The position numbers were made by a program, and so were the translations under genes. The notes under the pieces were generated by a model, which worked only from the letters and a program-made list of their open reading frames with translations, was not told the DNA's origin and searched no databases. This document shows positions 42,619 through 51,262 of a stretch of DNA of 64,000 nucleotides, piece after piece. How positions within the stretch are numbered: position 1 is the first letter of the stretch; every line of letters starts with the position of its first letter. Source of the stretch: Thalassospira lucentensis (lineage in GTDB: Bacteria > Pseudomonadota > Alphaproteobacteria > Rhodospirillales > Thalassospiraceae); the NCBI RefSeq assembly GCF_032921865.1, contig NZ_CP136684.1:3445001-3509000 (forward strand), read 5' to 3'.

Positions 42619-43966
42619 TGTTTGTGGCACACCACTCATCGCGTGCCTTTGCGCCGCTTCCGGGTACCAGCGCATCCAGATTGACAAAGCCTGTCTCGCC
42701 AAGGGCGGTTTCAATCTCAATCCAGAAATCCTCGCTTGGTCCGTCGACATAGACGGTTTCAAAGCGTGCCAGACGCCGCATGACCGGATATTCGACACCG
42801 GGACCTTCGCGCATGTTCAGAAGATCACGGTCGATGTAATAGGGATCGCGTTCCTCGCCGATGATTTGTTCGACTTTGCGCGTCAGTTCACTGGTCTTTT
42901 CGGACACAAGTTTTGGAATGTCGTGACTGACAAAGCCCTGTCCCGGCCCAAACGCCACCAGCAGACAGAAAATGGCAACAAATAGCGGGCTTAGATGTAA
43001 AAGGGCATCGAGCATCCCGGCCTGTTTCCATTCGCTGCGTACCCGGCGAAGGGGCTTTCCGTCATCCAGACGCCGCAGATTGGCGCGAATCTGTTCGGCC
43101 AGTACTGACCGGTTGGTGCCGATGAAATCATTGGCCTGTAACAGGACGGCACGCGCAAGCGGCTTGTTACCGCTGCGTTCGAATGCGGTGGCCTGCGTGA
43201 ACAGAAGTTTTGCATTGCCTTCCGGGGGCAGGGTGCCGCCCCGCATATTGCCGATGATCGCCCGCCATGCCGGGATGAAACTGCGCCAGCCCCAGAAACC
43301 CCGCAGCCATGTTTTGAAACTGGCTTTGAGTGCCATGCGCTTTGCCCCCTTCGGGGCAAGGTTGGCGGTGATCTTTTCGATTTTCAGGGAATTCAGAAAA
43401 CCGCGAACAATGGTGAATTCCACCTGACGGGGTTGGGCTGATACGACTTCGGTGACCGCACAGCGTACAAATCCGGCCTGATCCGGGGTCGTGCGGTTTT
43501 TTGCATGGCGTTTGGCCCCCGGATGGATGTTTGATTTGCGCGCCGCGTTGCGTTCCTGCTGCTGGCGATAGGCCTCGTTGGCACGTGCAAACCTGTCTTC
43601 TTCGCTTTCGCGGCTGGTTTCGGCCTTGCGCCCGGTACCGGCAAATCCCTGTCGGGTGCGTTGCGAACTGGCATTTTTGGCCCCGGCAGCCTGCGGACCA
43701 TAGGGGCCGTTTTGCTGTTTGCCTGCCGTTTCGCCTGTGCTGTTTTTACCGTTGCGAGGCGCATTTGGGGGAGCCTTGCGTATGCCGATCAGGATTTCAT
43801 AGGCTTCGGTGATGTCCTTGAATTTTTCTTCGGCATCGATATCTGTATTTCGATCAGGATGAAATTCAAACGCCAGTTTGCGATAGGCAAGCTTGATCTC
43901 TTTTGCGCTGGCACCCGGCGCAATTTTAAGCAGGCGATAATAGATCCCGAGGTGATCCTGGCTCAT
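42608..43966 (-). CDS. J-domain protein with membrane helix and C-terminal SH3b domain
   Basis: 452 residues from ATG 43966; a GTG seven codons upstream (43987) is also possible. An N-terminal J domain contains [35 protein letters not shown] with the HPD triad at 36-38. A long basic, Gln/Ala-rich linker, a globular middle part, then one hydrophobic segment ([17 protein letters not shown]) and a C-terminal bacterial SH3-like domain (about 370-440: [24 protein letters not shown]) follow. The J domain can recruit DnaK, while the SH3b part may bind the periplasmic envelope if the helix spans the membrane. Convergent with pepD. Confidence 0.82.
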   Translation of the reverse strand: MSQDHLGIYYRLLKIAPGASAKEIKLAYRKLAFEFHPDRNTDIDAEEKFKDITEAYEILIGIRKAPPNAPRNGKNSTGETAGKQQNGPYGPQAAGAKNASSQRTRQGFAGTGRKAETSRESEEDRFARANEAYRQQQERNAARKSNIHPGAKRHAKNRTTPDQAGFVRCAVTEVVSAQPRQVEFTIVRGFLNSLKIEKITANLAPKGAKRMALKASFKTWLRGFWGWRSFIPAWRAIIGNMRGGTLPPEGNAKLLFTQATAFERSGNKPLARAVLLQANDFIGTNRSVLAEQIRANLRRLDDGKPLRRVRSEWKQAGMLDALLHLSPLFVAIFCLLVAFGPGQGFVSHDIPKLVSEKTSELTRKVEQIIGEERDPYYIDRDLLNMREGPGVEYPVMRRLARFETVYVDGPSEDFWIEIETALGETGFVNLDALVPGSGAKARDEWCATNSCD

Positions 43967-44151
43967 TCGTGAAAAGGCATCCTGCACATAAATATTGTCC
44001 CGAAGCCGGACAGGTAAAACATGTTGAATTTATATTCGTGTCGACGTCGGGATCATATGATTGAAATCTTAACACGTTGTCACTTTTGCGTATTTGCCAT
44101 ATTTTGCAAGAATTGATCCGTCCACCGCGAACCGCTTAGCGAGTATCTGCC

Positions 44152-45198
44152 TTGAAACTTAAATTCTGGCAACGCAATGCCGACCATGACGGCGATGTCC
44201 TTGACCACGGTGGTGGTTACGGTGGTGATATGCCCGAATTTGTGATGCCCGATGGCCACAGGCTTAGTCTTGCGACAAAGCTTCGCGCCCGTTGGCAGGG
44301 CTATGACAACCCGGTTGAATATTATCTTTTGCAAAAAGAAATAGATGATTACCGGGCGTGGCTTCACAGAATGCGCCTGTTTCTTGCGAGGCCGGTCGAG
44401 CCGGAACTGGGCGAGCTTGACCTTGATGATGAAATTGGTCGCTGGCCGCCAGAACGGGTCAAGCTTTATGCCAAGCTGTTTGATCGCGGGATCATGATCC
44501 CCGGTGGCCATGATTATGCACTGGAACTGGCAAAGCCGCTTGCGCTTGACGAAACTATGAGCTGCCTTGAAATCGGTGCGAAGCTTGGTGGGGTGGCGCG
44601 GTTGCTTGCCGACAAGCTGGGTGTCTGGGTCACAGCCTATGAACGTGATGGTGAATTGGCGTTGCTGGGCATGGAGCGATCCGTTCAGGCCGGTGTTCAG
44701 AAAAAGGTCCCCGTGCAGGCATTCGATCCGTCCAACCCGGAATTGCGCAAAGCCTATTTCAACGTGGTCTATTCGTTTGGGGACCTGTTCCACATTGAAA
44801 ACAAGGATGTTTTGCTGGTGTCGCTGGCGGAAACATTGCGCGATCACGGCCAGATATTGCTGACAGACTATGTCCTAACATCCGAAGGGCACGAAGATGC
44901 CATTGCTGAATGGGCAAGGCACGAGGATTTCCGGCCTTACCCCTGGACGGCGGACCATTACAAGAATGCGCTGGGCAAGCTGAAATTCGACATTCGCATC
45001 GCCAAGGACGAGTCAGATGTCCATGTAAAGCAGATCAAGGCAGCCTGGATGGCCATGCTTGCAGATATCCAGAATAGCGGGTTGGACCCGGATGTTCTGG
45101 CATATCTGGTGCCGGAGATGGAAATGTGGATGAATCGCGTAAAAATGCTTGAAAACGGAACGCTGGCATTTTATCGGTTCTACGCAACGATCAGGTGA
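44152..45198 (+). CDS. SAM-dependent methyltransferase-like protein, TTG start
   Basis: 348 residues, starting at TTG 44152. Class I methyltransferase core about 128-260: LEIGAKLGGVARLLADKLGVWVTAYERD (motif I and the acidic end of strand 2) and LRDHGQILLTDYVL (motif for strand 5). The N-terminal 90 residues contain EYYLLQKEIDDYRAWLHRMRLFLARPVEPELGELDLDDE, a helical extension; the C-terminal helices end in LAFYRFYATIR. No substrate can be assigned; a small-molecule or lipid methylase is possible. Confidence 0.72.
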   Translation: MKLKFWQRNADHDGDVLDHGGGYGGDMPEFVMPDGHRLSLATKLRARWQGYDNPVEYYLLQKEIDDYRAWLHRMRLFLARPVEPELGELDLDDEIGRWPPERVKLYAKLFDRGIMIPGGHDYALELAKPLALDETMSCLEIGAKLGGVARLLADKLGVWVTAYERDGELALLGMERSVQAGVQKKVPVQAFDPSNPELRKAYFNVVYSFGDLFHIENKDVLLVSLAETLRDHGQILLTDYVLTSEGHEDAIAEWARHEDFRPYPWTADHYKNALGKLKFDIRIAKDESDVHVKQIKAAWMAMLADIQNSGLDPDVLAYLVPEMEMWMNRVKMLENGTLAFYRFYATIR

Positions 45199-45278
45199 TC
45201 GACCGGTTTGATGTCTGCTGTTGGCGACGAATGAATGGACTTTGTCTGGAATTCTGTCGCTGCAACCTGTTTTAGGTG

Positions 45279-45307
45279 TTGACAGGGGCAGGGTGTACTT
45301 CTATTTT
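45279..45307 (+). promoter_or_regulatory. sigma-70-type promoter of rpmJ
   Basis: TTGACA (45279-45284), 17-bp spacer, TATTTT (45302-45307), 42 bp before the rpmJ ATG. Confidence 0.7.
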
Positions 45308-45348
45308 CCGGCTTCCTCGAAGGGGCCAAGTTTCTAAGGTTTACTATT

Positions 45349-45474
45349 ATGAAGATCCGGAACTCATTGAAATCCGCGAAGCTGCGGGAAAAAGGCTGCC
45401 GTATCGTGCGCCGCCGTGGCCGCGTATACGTGATCAATAAAAAGAACCCGCGTTTCAAGGCGCGCCAGGGTTAA
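45349..45474 (+). CDS. rpmJ: 50S ribosomal protein L36, zinc-free type
   Basis: 41 residues, [20 protein letters not shown]...[14 protein letters not shown]. It is the longer L36 form lacking the four-residue C-C-C-H zinc ribbon (only Cys17 is present), the usual sole L36 of many alphaproteobacteria. It has its own promoter and a terminator after it. Confidence 0.96.
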   Translation: MKIRNSLKSAKLREKGCRIVRRRGRVYVINKKNPRFKARQG

Positions 45475-45504
45475 TTCCCGGTACCTTGTTCTCACAGGTT
45501 TTAC

Positions 45505-45539
45505 AAAACGCCGCATCGGTTCATCCAATGCGGCGTTTT
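45505..45539 (+). terminator. terminator after rpmJ
   Basis: 12-bp stem AAAACGCCGCAT / ATGCGGCGTTTT (45505-45516 with 45528-45539), 11-nt loop, then TTGTGTTTT. It may also serve the convergent cyclase gene. Confidence 0.85.
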
Positions 45540-45566
45540 GTGTTTTGTGGTGTGCCGACCGGTTTC

Positions 45567-47405
45567 CTAATCAATGCCGTCAATCGGAATGGTATAGACA
45601 GCGGTGGTTTCACTGCGCCCGCGCAGCAGGATTTCATCGGCAAGGCGGGCCTGGGCCGGGTCTGAAAGCTGTTCGAATGTGGTGCTTGCGATCAGGATGC
45701 GCGTGCCGAGTTCCTTGTTCTTGGCTTCCAGCCGGGCGGCACTGTTGACCGCATCGCCGTGTACGGTAAATGTCAGACGGTCCGGTGCCCCGACATTTCC
45801 CGCGACCAGCAGGCCGGTATTGATCCCGCAGCGACAGCGCAGTTCTTCACCGTCAAACAGTTCATTATGAACCAGCTTTTGCAGGGCGACTGCCGTTCGC
45901 ACCGCCGCATCGGCGTGATCGGGCACCTCGTCAAAGGCGTTGAACACGGCAAGGATGGCATCGCCCTGAAACTGGGTAATGATGCCGCCGTTTTCTTCGA
46001 TGATTGTGGTGGCCTTCGCGAAATAGGCATTCAGGATCGTTACGATCCGTTGCGGGTCGATCTTTTCGCTAAGTGTTGTAAAGCCCACCAGATCGACAAA
46101 CAGGATCGATGCCTCGCACTGGTGCGATTGCACATTGCCAGTGTCATCATCAGACGCCAGCAGTTGTTGGGCAATGGCAACAGGCAGGAATTTACCAAAC
46201 AGCCGCCCGATGCGTTCCCGGTCGCGCAGGGTAATCGCCATATTGTTAAAGGATCGCGACGCATCGTTGAATTCGATGATGTGGCTGCCGGGCAGGACCG
46301 GCAGATCATCAAGAATGCCGGTTTCAAGTTGCCTTGTGGCGGCCGAAAACCGTTTGAGCGGTCGTGTGAAATAATGCGCGATCAGGATCGCCAGAATGAT
46401 GGCAAGAACCATGATTGCCGTTCCGATCAGTGTCGCCAGTTGCAGGCGGTCCCATTCGCGGGTGAAAACGGCTGGATCAAAATGCATGCCCATCAGGACA
46501 GGAAGGCCTGCCGATTCTTCGAATTTTCGGGTGATGATAACGTGATAGCCGTTTTCGGTTTCCAGTGACGATGCCTGTGACCCGTTGGTTCCGCCCGGTG
46601 ACGGGACATCGTCAAAATCAAATGCCTGCCACTGGCCCATATTTGCAAGAACCGGATCGGCAAGATCATCCACACGGGGCAGGACGCCAAGAACATCATC
46701 GGTTCCCGTGTTCTTGGGCGGGTGCAACTGATGCCAGTCCGACAGGGTCGGATGGGCAATGACATGGTCGTTGACGATGACAAAGGGGGTACGTCCGGCC
46801 TCGGTCGGGTCGGTTTTCAGGTCATGTGAAAAATCGCCAAGCGAAACAAGCTGCACAAGTGAGCCGACATATAGCCCTTCCTGAAACAGGGGGATCATTT
46901 CGCTGATCACGACCTGATTGACCAGACTGTTCCAGCGCGGAAACTGCGTGATGCTTTGGCCCGGGCCATAGGCGATCAGGGATCGGGCGATGATGTCTTC
47001 CGCGGGGTCGGCCTTGCCGGAAAGAGGTTTGTCCGTCTTTGGATCATAGCCCCGGAAATGGCCATCGGGGGTCAAAAGCCCGATGGCTGTGACGTCACGT
47101 TCATTGGTGACAAGGGCGGCCAGGGTATTGTCCCATATGGCAACATTATCCGGTGACAGATCGCCATGCGCCACTTCGCGTGCAACCCATATATTGCGGC
47201 GTTGCATGCGTTTGATCCGGTCGCGCATGGCGTCTTGCGCGTCTTCCAGATCGGCATGTGTCATCGTAATCCAGAGATTGCGGGTATTGTCATAGGCCGT
47301 ATCAAGACCAAGATGAAGTGCGAGCCCAACACCCAGTACGCTGGTAATGAAAAACGCACCCAGCAATACACCAAGTATTGAAAAACGCCCCCTGCGTTCA
47401 GTCAT
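45567..47405 (-). CDS. class III adenylate/guanylate cyclase with extracytoplasmic sensor and HAMP
   Basis: 612 residues from the ATG at 47405 after GGGGA. One N-terminal membrane helix (about 10-32), an extracytoplasmic region of about 280 residues (Cache-like), a second helix near 325-347, a HAMP segment (ARHYFTRPLKRFSAATRQLETG-like), and a catalytic domain with ILFVDLVGFTTLSEKI, GGIITQFQGDAILAVFNA (metal aspartates) and NTGLLVAGNVGAP...GDAVNSAARLE. It should make cAMP (or cGMP) in response to a periplasmic signal. Very similar in layout to the next gene upstream, from which it arose by tandem duplication. Nucleotide choice cannot be fixed from these motifs alone. Confidence 0.9.
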   Translation of the reverse strand: MTERRGRFSILGVLLGAFFITSVLGVGLALHLGLDTAYDNTRNLWITMTHADLEDAQDAMRDRIKRMQRRNIWVAREVAHGDLSPDNVAIWDNTLAALVTNERDVTAIGLLTPDGHFRGYDPKTDKPLSGKADPAEDIIARSLIAYGPGQSITQFPRWNSLVNQVVISEMIPLFQEGLYVGSLVQLVSLGDFSHDLKTDPTEAGRTPFVIVNDHVIAHPTLSDWHQLHPPKNTGTDDVLGVLPRVDDLADPVLANMGQWQAFDFDDVPSPGGTNGSQASSLETENGYHVIITRKFEESAGLPVLMGMHFDPAVFTREWDRLQLATLIGTAIMVLAIILAILIAHYFTRPLKRFSAATRQLETGILDDLPVLPGSHIIEFNDASRSFNNMAITLRDRERIGRLFGKFLPVAIAQQLLASDDDTGNVQSHQCEASILFVDLVGFTTLSEKIDPQRIVTILNAYFAKATTIIEENGGIITQFQGDAILAVFNAFDEVPDHADAAVRTAVALQKLVHNELFDGEELRCRCGINTGLLVAGNVGAPDRLTFTVHGDAVNSAARLEAKNKELGTRILIASTTFEQLSDPAQARLADEILLRGRSETTAVYTIPIDGID

Positions 47406-47502
47406 CACATTCCCCGTATGCCCCCGAAGACCCGGCTTGTGTTGCCGGGTTGTCGGCAAAGCTTACTGATGATTGATCACGATGGAAAGAATATCGCGTG
47501 TT

Positions 47503-49347
47503 TTAGCGACGGCAGGTGTAAAGCTGGGTTTGAGTATGGCGACCACGCAATTGAATTTGACCGGCTTTGACCACCCGTTCCGGATTGGAAAGCAGGTCGC
47601 GTGTGCTGTCTGAGAGCAGGATGCGCGTCCCGAGTTCCTTGTTTTCACGTTCAAGTCGGGATGCGGTATTAACGGCATCACCGTGCACGGTAAAGGAAAG
47701 GCGGGCACTGGCACCGACATTCCCGGCGATCATGCGCCCGGTATTGACGCCGCAACGGCAATGAATGGAAAGCCCGTCAAACTGGCGGGTTTCAACGGCA
47801 TGCTGGATGGCAATGGCCGAATCAAGTGCGGCATCGGCATGGTCGTGCAATTCGTCAAAGGCGTTAAACACTGCAAGAATGGCATCGCCCTGGAACTGGG
47901 TGATAATCCCGCCATGTTCTTCGATAATGCCGGTCGCGCAGTCGAAATATGCGTTCAGCATCGAAATGATCTGTTGCGGTTCGAGTTCTTCGCACAGGGT
48001 TGTAAAGCTCTCGATATCGACAAACAGGACCGTTGCCTCGCACTGCTGGGGCGGGAGGACGCCGGAATCGGTTCCCGATGCCAGAAGTTTGCGGGCAATC
48101 GATGCCGGCAGGAATTTACCAAACAGGCTGCTGATCCGTTCGCGATCATGCACGGCCTTGATCATGTGATTGAAGGACCGGGCCGCATCATCATATTCGC
48201 GAATGCGGCTGCCTTTCAGGTCAGGGAAATCGTGGTTTTCGATGCCGTCTTCCTCAAACGCACGGGCAGCAGCGGCAAAGCGCCGGATCGGTTTGGTAAA
48301 GTGACGCGCAATGATTACCGCAACAATGATCGACAGCAGCAGGACCGCACCGCCCATCACAGATGCCAGAACAAGCCGGTTCCATTCGTCATCGAACAGT
48401 TCTTCTTCGAAATGCAGGCCAATGATGATTGGAGAGAAAGGCGTATCCATCATCTGTTTCGTGACGATCATTGAATAACGGCCGTCAAGATCAAGGCCGG
48501 AAAGACGAAGATTGCTGGTTTCGGGGCGTTGTTTGCTTTCATTGCCGATATCGATGGATTCGGATTTTCCGATATTTGCCAGTACAGGGTCGCCAATATC
48601 ATTGATCGTCGGCAAGGGGATCGGACTGCGCGCGATATCAGCACCATTTACGAGTGCCGATGCGGTGCTATCCCCCCATTCGCGAAGGCGAGGGTGGGCC
48701 ATCACACGGTTTCCGGCAATCAGGACGAAAGGTACGCCCGGCAGGTCTTCGCGCCCGCGGATCAGGCTGTTCGACAGGTTAGAAAGCGACAGATACTGAA
48801 TGAAAGTGCCAAGATAACGTCCGTCGGCAAACAGGGGAATCCAGTCGGCAATCACCGTCTGTTTGAAGTAGGGATCCCATCGCGGGAAGCTGGTGTGATT
48901 GACGGTTGGCCCGCGCAAATGCGCCAGTTCCGAGAAAAGCACGTCATCAACGGGGAGGGTACGGCGGATTTCGCGCATGTCTTCGGGGTCATAACCGATG
49001 AACTGGCGATCCCCCGTGATCAGGCCATAGGCCATCACATCCATTTGGGATGCCGAAAGTGCGCGCATCGCATTGTTCCAGCCGTATTGAAAGCTTGGAT
49101 CAAGGGCGCCACTGGCGACCTGATCGGCGACCCATATGGCCCGTTTGCCCACATTTTCCATCCGTTCATGCATGGTTCGCTGGACCGATGTCAGGTCCAG
49201 ATCGCTTAGCATGACCCAAAGATTGCGGGTGTTTTGATAGGCCGCGCCAAGTCCGACATAAAGCGCAATGCCGACACCAAGAATGCTGGTGACAGAAAAC
49301 CCGGCAAGCAGAACAGTCAGGACGGAATATCTGCGTTTTTCAGCCAA
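47503..49347 (-). CDS. class III adenylate/guanylate cyclase, tandem paralogue, TTG start
   Basis: 614 residues from TTG at 49347, which aligns with the start of its paralogue (MAEKRRYSVLTVLLAGF vs MTERRGRFSILGVLLGAF) and follows GGGAA; a TTG further upstream (49380) is also in frame. It has the same order of helix, extracytoplasmic region, helix, HAMP and cyclase domain with VLFVDIESFTTLCEEL, GGIITQFQGDAILAVFNA and NTGRMIAGNVGAS...GDAVNTASRLE. The paralogue lies 97 bp downstream on the same strand. Sensor regions have diverged more than the cyclase domains, suggesting different ligands. Confidence 0.9.
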   Translation of the reverse strand: MAEKRRYSVLTVLLAGFSVTSILGVGIALYVGLGAAYQNTRNLWVMLSDLDLTSVQRTMHERMENVGKRAIWVADQVASGALDPSFQYGWNNAMRALSASQMDVMAYGLITGDRQFIGYDPEDMREIRRTLPVDDVLFSELAHLRGPTVNHTSFPRWDPYFKQTVIADWIPLFADGRYLGTFIQYLSLSNLSNSLIRGREDLPGVPFVLIAGNRVMAHPRLREWGDSTASALVNGADIARSPIPLPTINDIGDPVLANIGKSESIDIGNESKQRPETSNLRLSGLDLDGRYSMIVTKQMMDTPFSPIIIGLHFEEELFDDEWNRLVLASVMGGAVLLLSIIVAVIIARHFTKPIRRFAAAARAFEEDGIENHDFPDLKGSRIREYDDAARSFNHMIKAVHDRERISSLFGKFLPASIARKLLASGTDSGVLPPQQCEATVLFVDIESFTTLCEELEPQQIISMLNAYFDCATGIIEEHGGIITQFQGDAILAVFNAFDELHDHADAALDSAIAIQHAVETRQFDGLSIHCRCGVNTGRMIAGNVGASARLSFTVHGDAVNTASRLERENKELGTRILLSDSTRDLLSNPERVVKAGQIQLRGRHTQTQLYTCRR

Positions 49348-49392
49348 TTTTTTGAAAATTCCCGAACAAAGGTCCCCCAACCCGAAGGCAGT

Positions 49393-49830
49393 CTATCGTC
49401 TATCAAATTTTGTGGAAAGGATGATTGAGCTTGCTGTGCGTTTAATTCCGGGCAGGGCACCGATTTGATCGAGAACGGTATCAAGTTCCTCGGACGTATC
49501 GGCAGCTATTTCCGCGATCAGGTCATATTCTCCAGAAATCGCAAGGCAGCGAATGCAGTGGGTGATTCTCTGAAGCGCACCAACAACCCCGGCGGATTGT
49601 TTCTGTTCGACCTGTATCATGACTTCGGCAAGCAGAAGTGATCTGGCTTCCTCGCCAAGTTGCACGGTGTATCCCGTTATGATTTTTGACTTTTCAAGTC
49701 GCTCGAGGCGTTCCTGAACGGCACTGCGCGACAGATCGACATCACGGGCGAGTGCCGCAATCGGGGTCCGGGCATTTTGCTGTAACCGGGCGATCAGGCG
49801 GCGGTCAATTTCATCAAGGTTACGTTTCAT
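49393..49830 (-). CDS. Lrp/AsnC-family regulator
   Basis: 145 residues. HTH MKRNLDEIDRRLIARLQQNARTPIAALARDVDLSRSAVQERLERLEKSKIITGY and a RAM-type ligand domain with SLLLAEVMIQVEQ and ITHCIRCLAISGEYDLIAEIAADTSEELDTVLDQIGALPGIKRTASSIIL. Divergent from the saccharopine-dehydrogenase-like gene, so it probably controls lysine or alpha-aminoadipate catabolism. TTTAACGGTTAAA (49847-49859) and ATAACGTTAT (49930-49939) in the divergent region are candidate sites. Confidence 0.92.
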   Translation of the reverse strand: MKRNLDEIDRRLIARLQQNARTPIAALARDVDLSRSAVQERLERLEKSKIITGYTVQLGEEARSLLLAEVMIQVEQKQSAGVVGALQRITHCIRCLAISGEYDLIAEIAADTSEELDTVLDQIGALPGIKRTASSIILSTKFDRR

Positions 49831-49846
49831 CGGAATTGCCCGTCAT

Positions 49847-49859
49847 TTTAACGGTTAAA
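49847..49859. promoter_or_regulatory. palindrome in the Lrp/saccharopine dehydrogenase divergent region
   Basis: TTTAACGGTTAAA is a perfect 13-bp palindrome 17 bp from the Lrp start codon; Lrp-like proteins bind AT-rich palindromes. A second perfect palindrome, ATAACGTTAT, lies at 49930-49939. Confidence 0.45.
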
Positions 49860-50007
49860 TCATTGGAAATGACAGTATCGCCGGGTTGTAACCGGCAGTC
49901 CAGCGGAAGACCATCAAGGCAGCATAACAATAACGTTATCAGGGCCGTAATCAGGCGGGGCAACGCATCACATGCGGTCTCAGACGTCAAAATGGGAGTT
50001 TGCTGGA

Positions 50008-51090
50008 ATGAAAAAAGTTTTGATCCTTGGGGCGGGTAAAATCGGTCGCATTGCCGCAGTCATGTTGAATGAAAGTGGCGCTTATGCGGTGACGCTGGCG
50101 GATTCCAACGGGCATATGCTTGAAATTTGTGCCAAGGATGACGCGGCAACGCTGGTAAAGGTCGATGTCACCGACGAGGCCGCATTGACGGAAGTTGCCA
50201 AAGGCCATGATGCCATCCTGTCGACCTGTCCGTTTTACCTTAATGTTGCGATTGCGCGTGTGGCGCGGGCGGTCGGTGCATCCTATTTCGACGTCACCGA
50301 GGATGTCGAAACCACCCGTGCGATCCGCGATATTGCCAAGGATGCCGATGGGGCGTTTGTGCCGCAATGTGGTCTGGCACCGGGTTTTATTTCGATTGCA
50401 GCCCATGATCTGTTCAAGCGGTTTGATAGTGTTCAGAACCTGCGTCTTCGGGTTGGTGCCCTGCCGCAAAATCCGACCAACCGTTTGAAATATAACCTGA
50501 CCTGGTCGACGGATGGTTTGATCAACGAATATCTGAACCCGTGCGAAGCCATCCACAAAGGCAAGCGAATAGAAGTTCTGCCGCTTGAAGGGTATGAGCG
50601 TTTCACGATTGATGGCACGGAATACGAGGCTTTCAATACCTCGGGCGGGGTAGGTGCGCTTTGTGACATGCTGGAAGGCAAGGTCGAGAACCTTGATTAC
50701 AAGACCGTGCGTTACCCGGGGCATCAGGAAATCCTGAAAATCCTGATCGAAGACCTTGGGCTTGGCAAACGTCCCGATCTGATGAAGGAAATCTTTGAAA
50801 AGTCACTGCCGATCACAAGCCAGGACGTGATTGTGATCTTTGCCGATGCCATCGGCACCCGCGACGGCGAGCTATGCGAGGAAAACTTCATCCGCAAGGT
50901 TCATGGTACGGCCATCGGTGGCAGGAACTGGTCTGCGATCCAGATTACGACATCGGCGGGGCTTTGTGCCGTCATGGATATGGTTCTGACCGGTACGCTT
51001 GCGGGCAAGGGATATATCCGTCAGGAGCAGGTCGCACTTGATGATTTTCTTGCCAACCGTTTTGGCCGTTACTTCAGCCACGAGGGCTGA
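50008..51090 (+). CDS. saccharopine dehydrogenase family protein
   Basis: 360 residues from ATG 50008 after GGAG (the frame opens at 49972 but the extension is not family-like). Rossmann segment VLILGAGKIGRIAAVML, STCPFYLNVAIARVARAVGASYFDVTED, and CGLAPGFISIAAHDL are typical of the saccharopine dehydrogenase/LysW-like group; RLKYNLTWSTDGLINEY and SGGVGALCD match enzymes annotated lysine 6-dehydrogenase or saccharopine dehydrogenase. It probably oxidises lysine-pathway intermediates. The divergent Lrp regulator supports an amino-acid catabolic role. A strong terminator follows. Confidence 0.87.
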   Translation: MKKVLILGAGKIGRIAAVMLNESGAYAVTLADSNGHMLEICAKDDAATLVKVDVTDEAALTEVAKGHDAILSTCPFYLNVAIARVARAVGASYFDVTEDVETTRAIRDIAKDADGAFVPQCGLAPGFISIAAHDLFKRFDSVQNLRLRVGALPQNPTNRLKYNLTWSTDGLINEYLNPCEAIHKGKRIEVLPLEGYERFTIDGTEYEAFNTSGGVGALCDMLEGKVENLDYKTVRYPGHQEILKILIEDLGLGKRPDLMKEIFEKSLPITSQDVIVIFADAIGTRDGELCEENFIRKVHGTAIGGRNWSAIQITTSAGLCAVMDMVLTGTLAGKGYIRQEQVALDDFLANRFGRYFSHEG

Positions 51091-51135
51091 TTTATAACCC
51101 CCGCATCATGCTTTTGGGCATGGTGATGAACTTTG

Positions 51136-51167
51136 CCACCCGGTCTTGTCAGGCCGGGTGGTTTTTT
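51136..51167 (+). terminator. terminator after the saccharopine dehydrogenase-like gene
   Basis: Stem CCACCCGG / CCGGGTGG (8 bp) with a 10-nt loop and T6. Confidence 0.9.
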
Positions 51168-51262
51168 GTGCGTCCTTGCCATAGTCACGACCCATATTTT
51201 GTGGCAAAGACGTGGTTTGTTAACGCTTGGTCACTATGGTGACCGATTAAACAAACTCTCGG

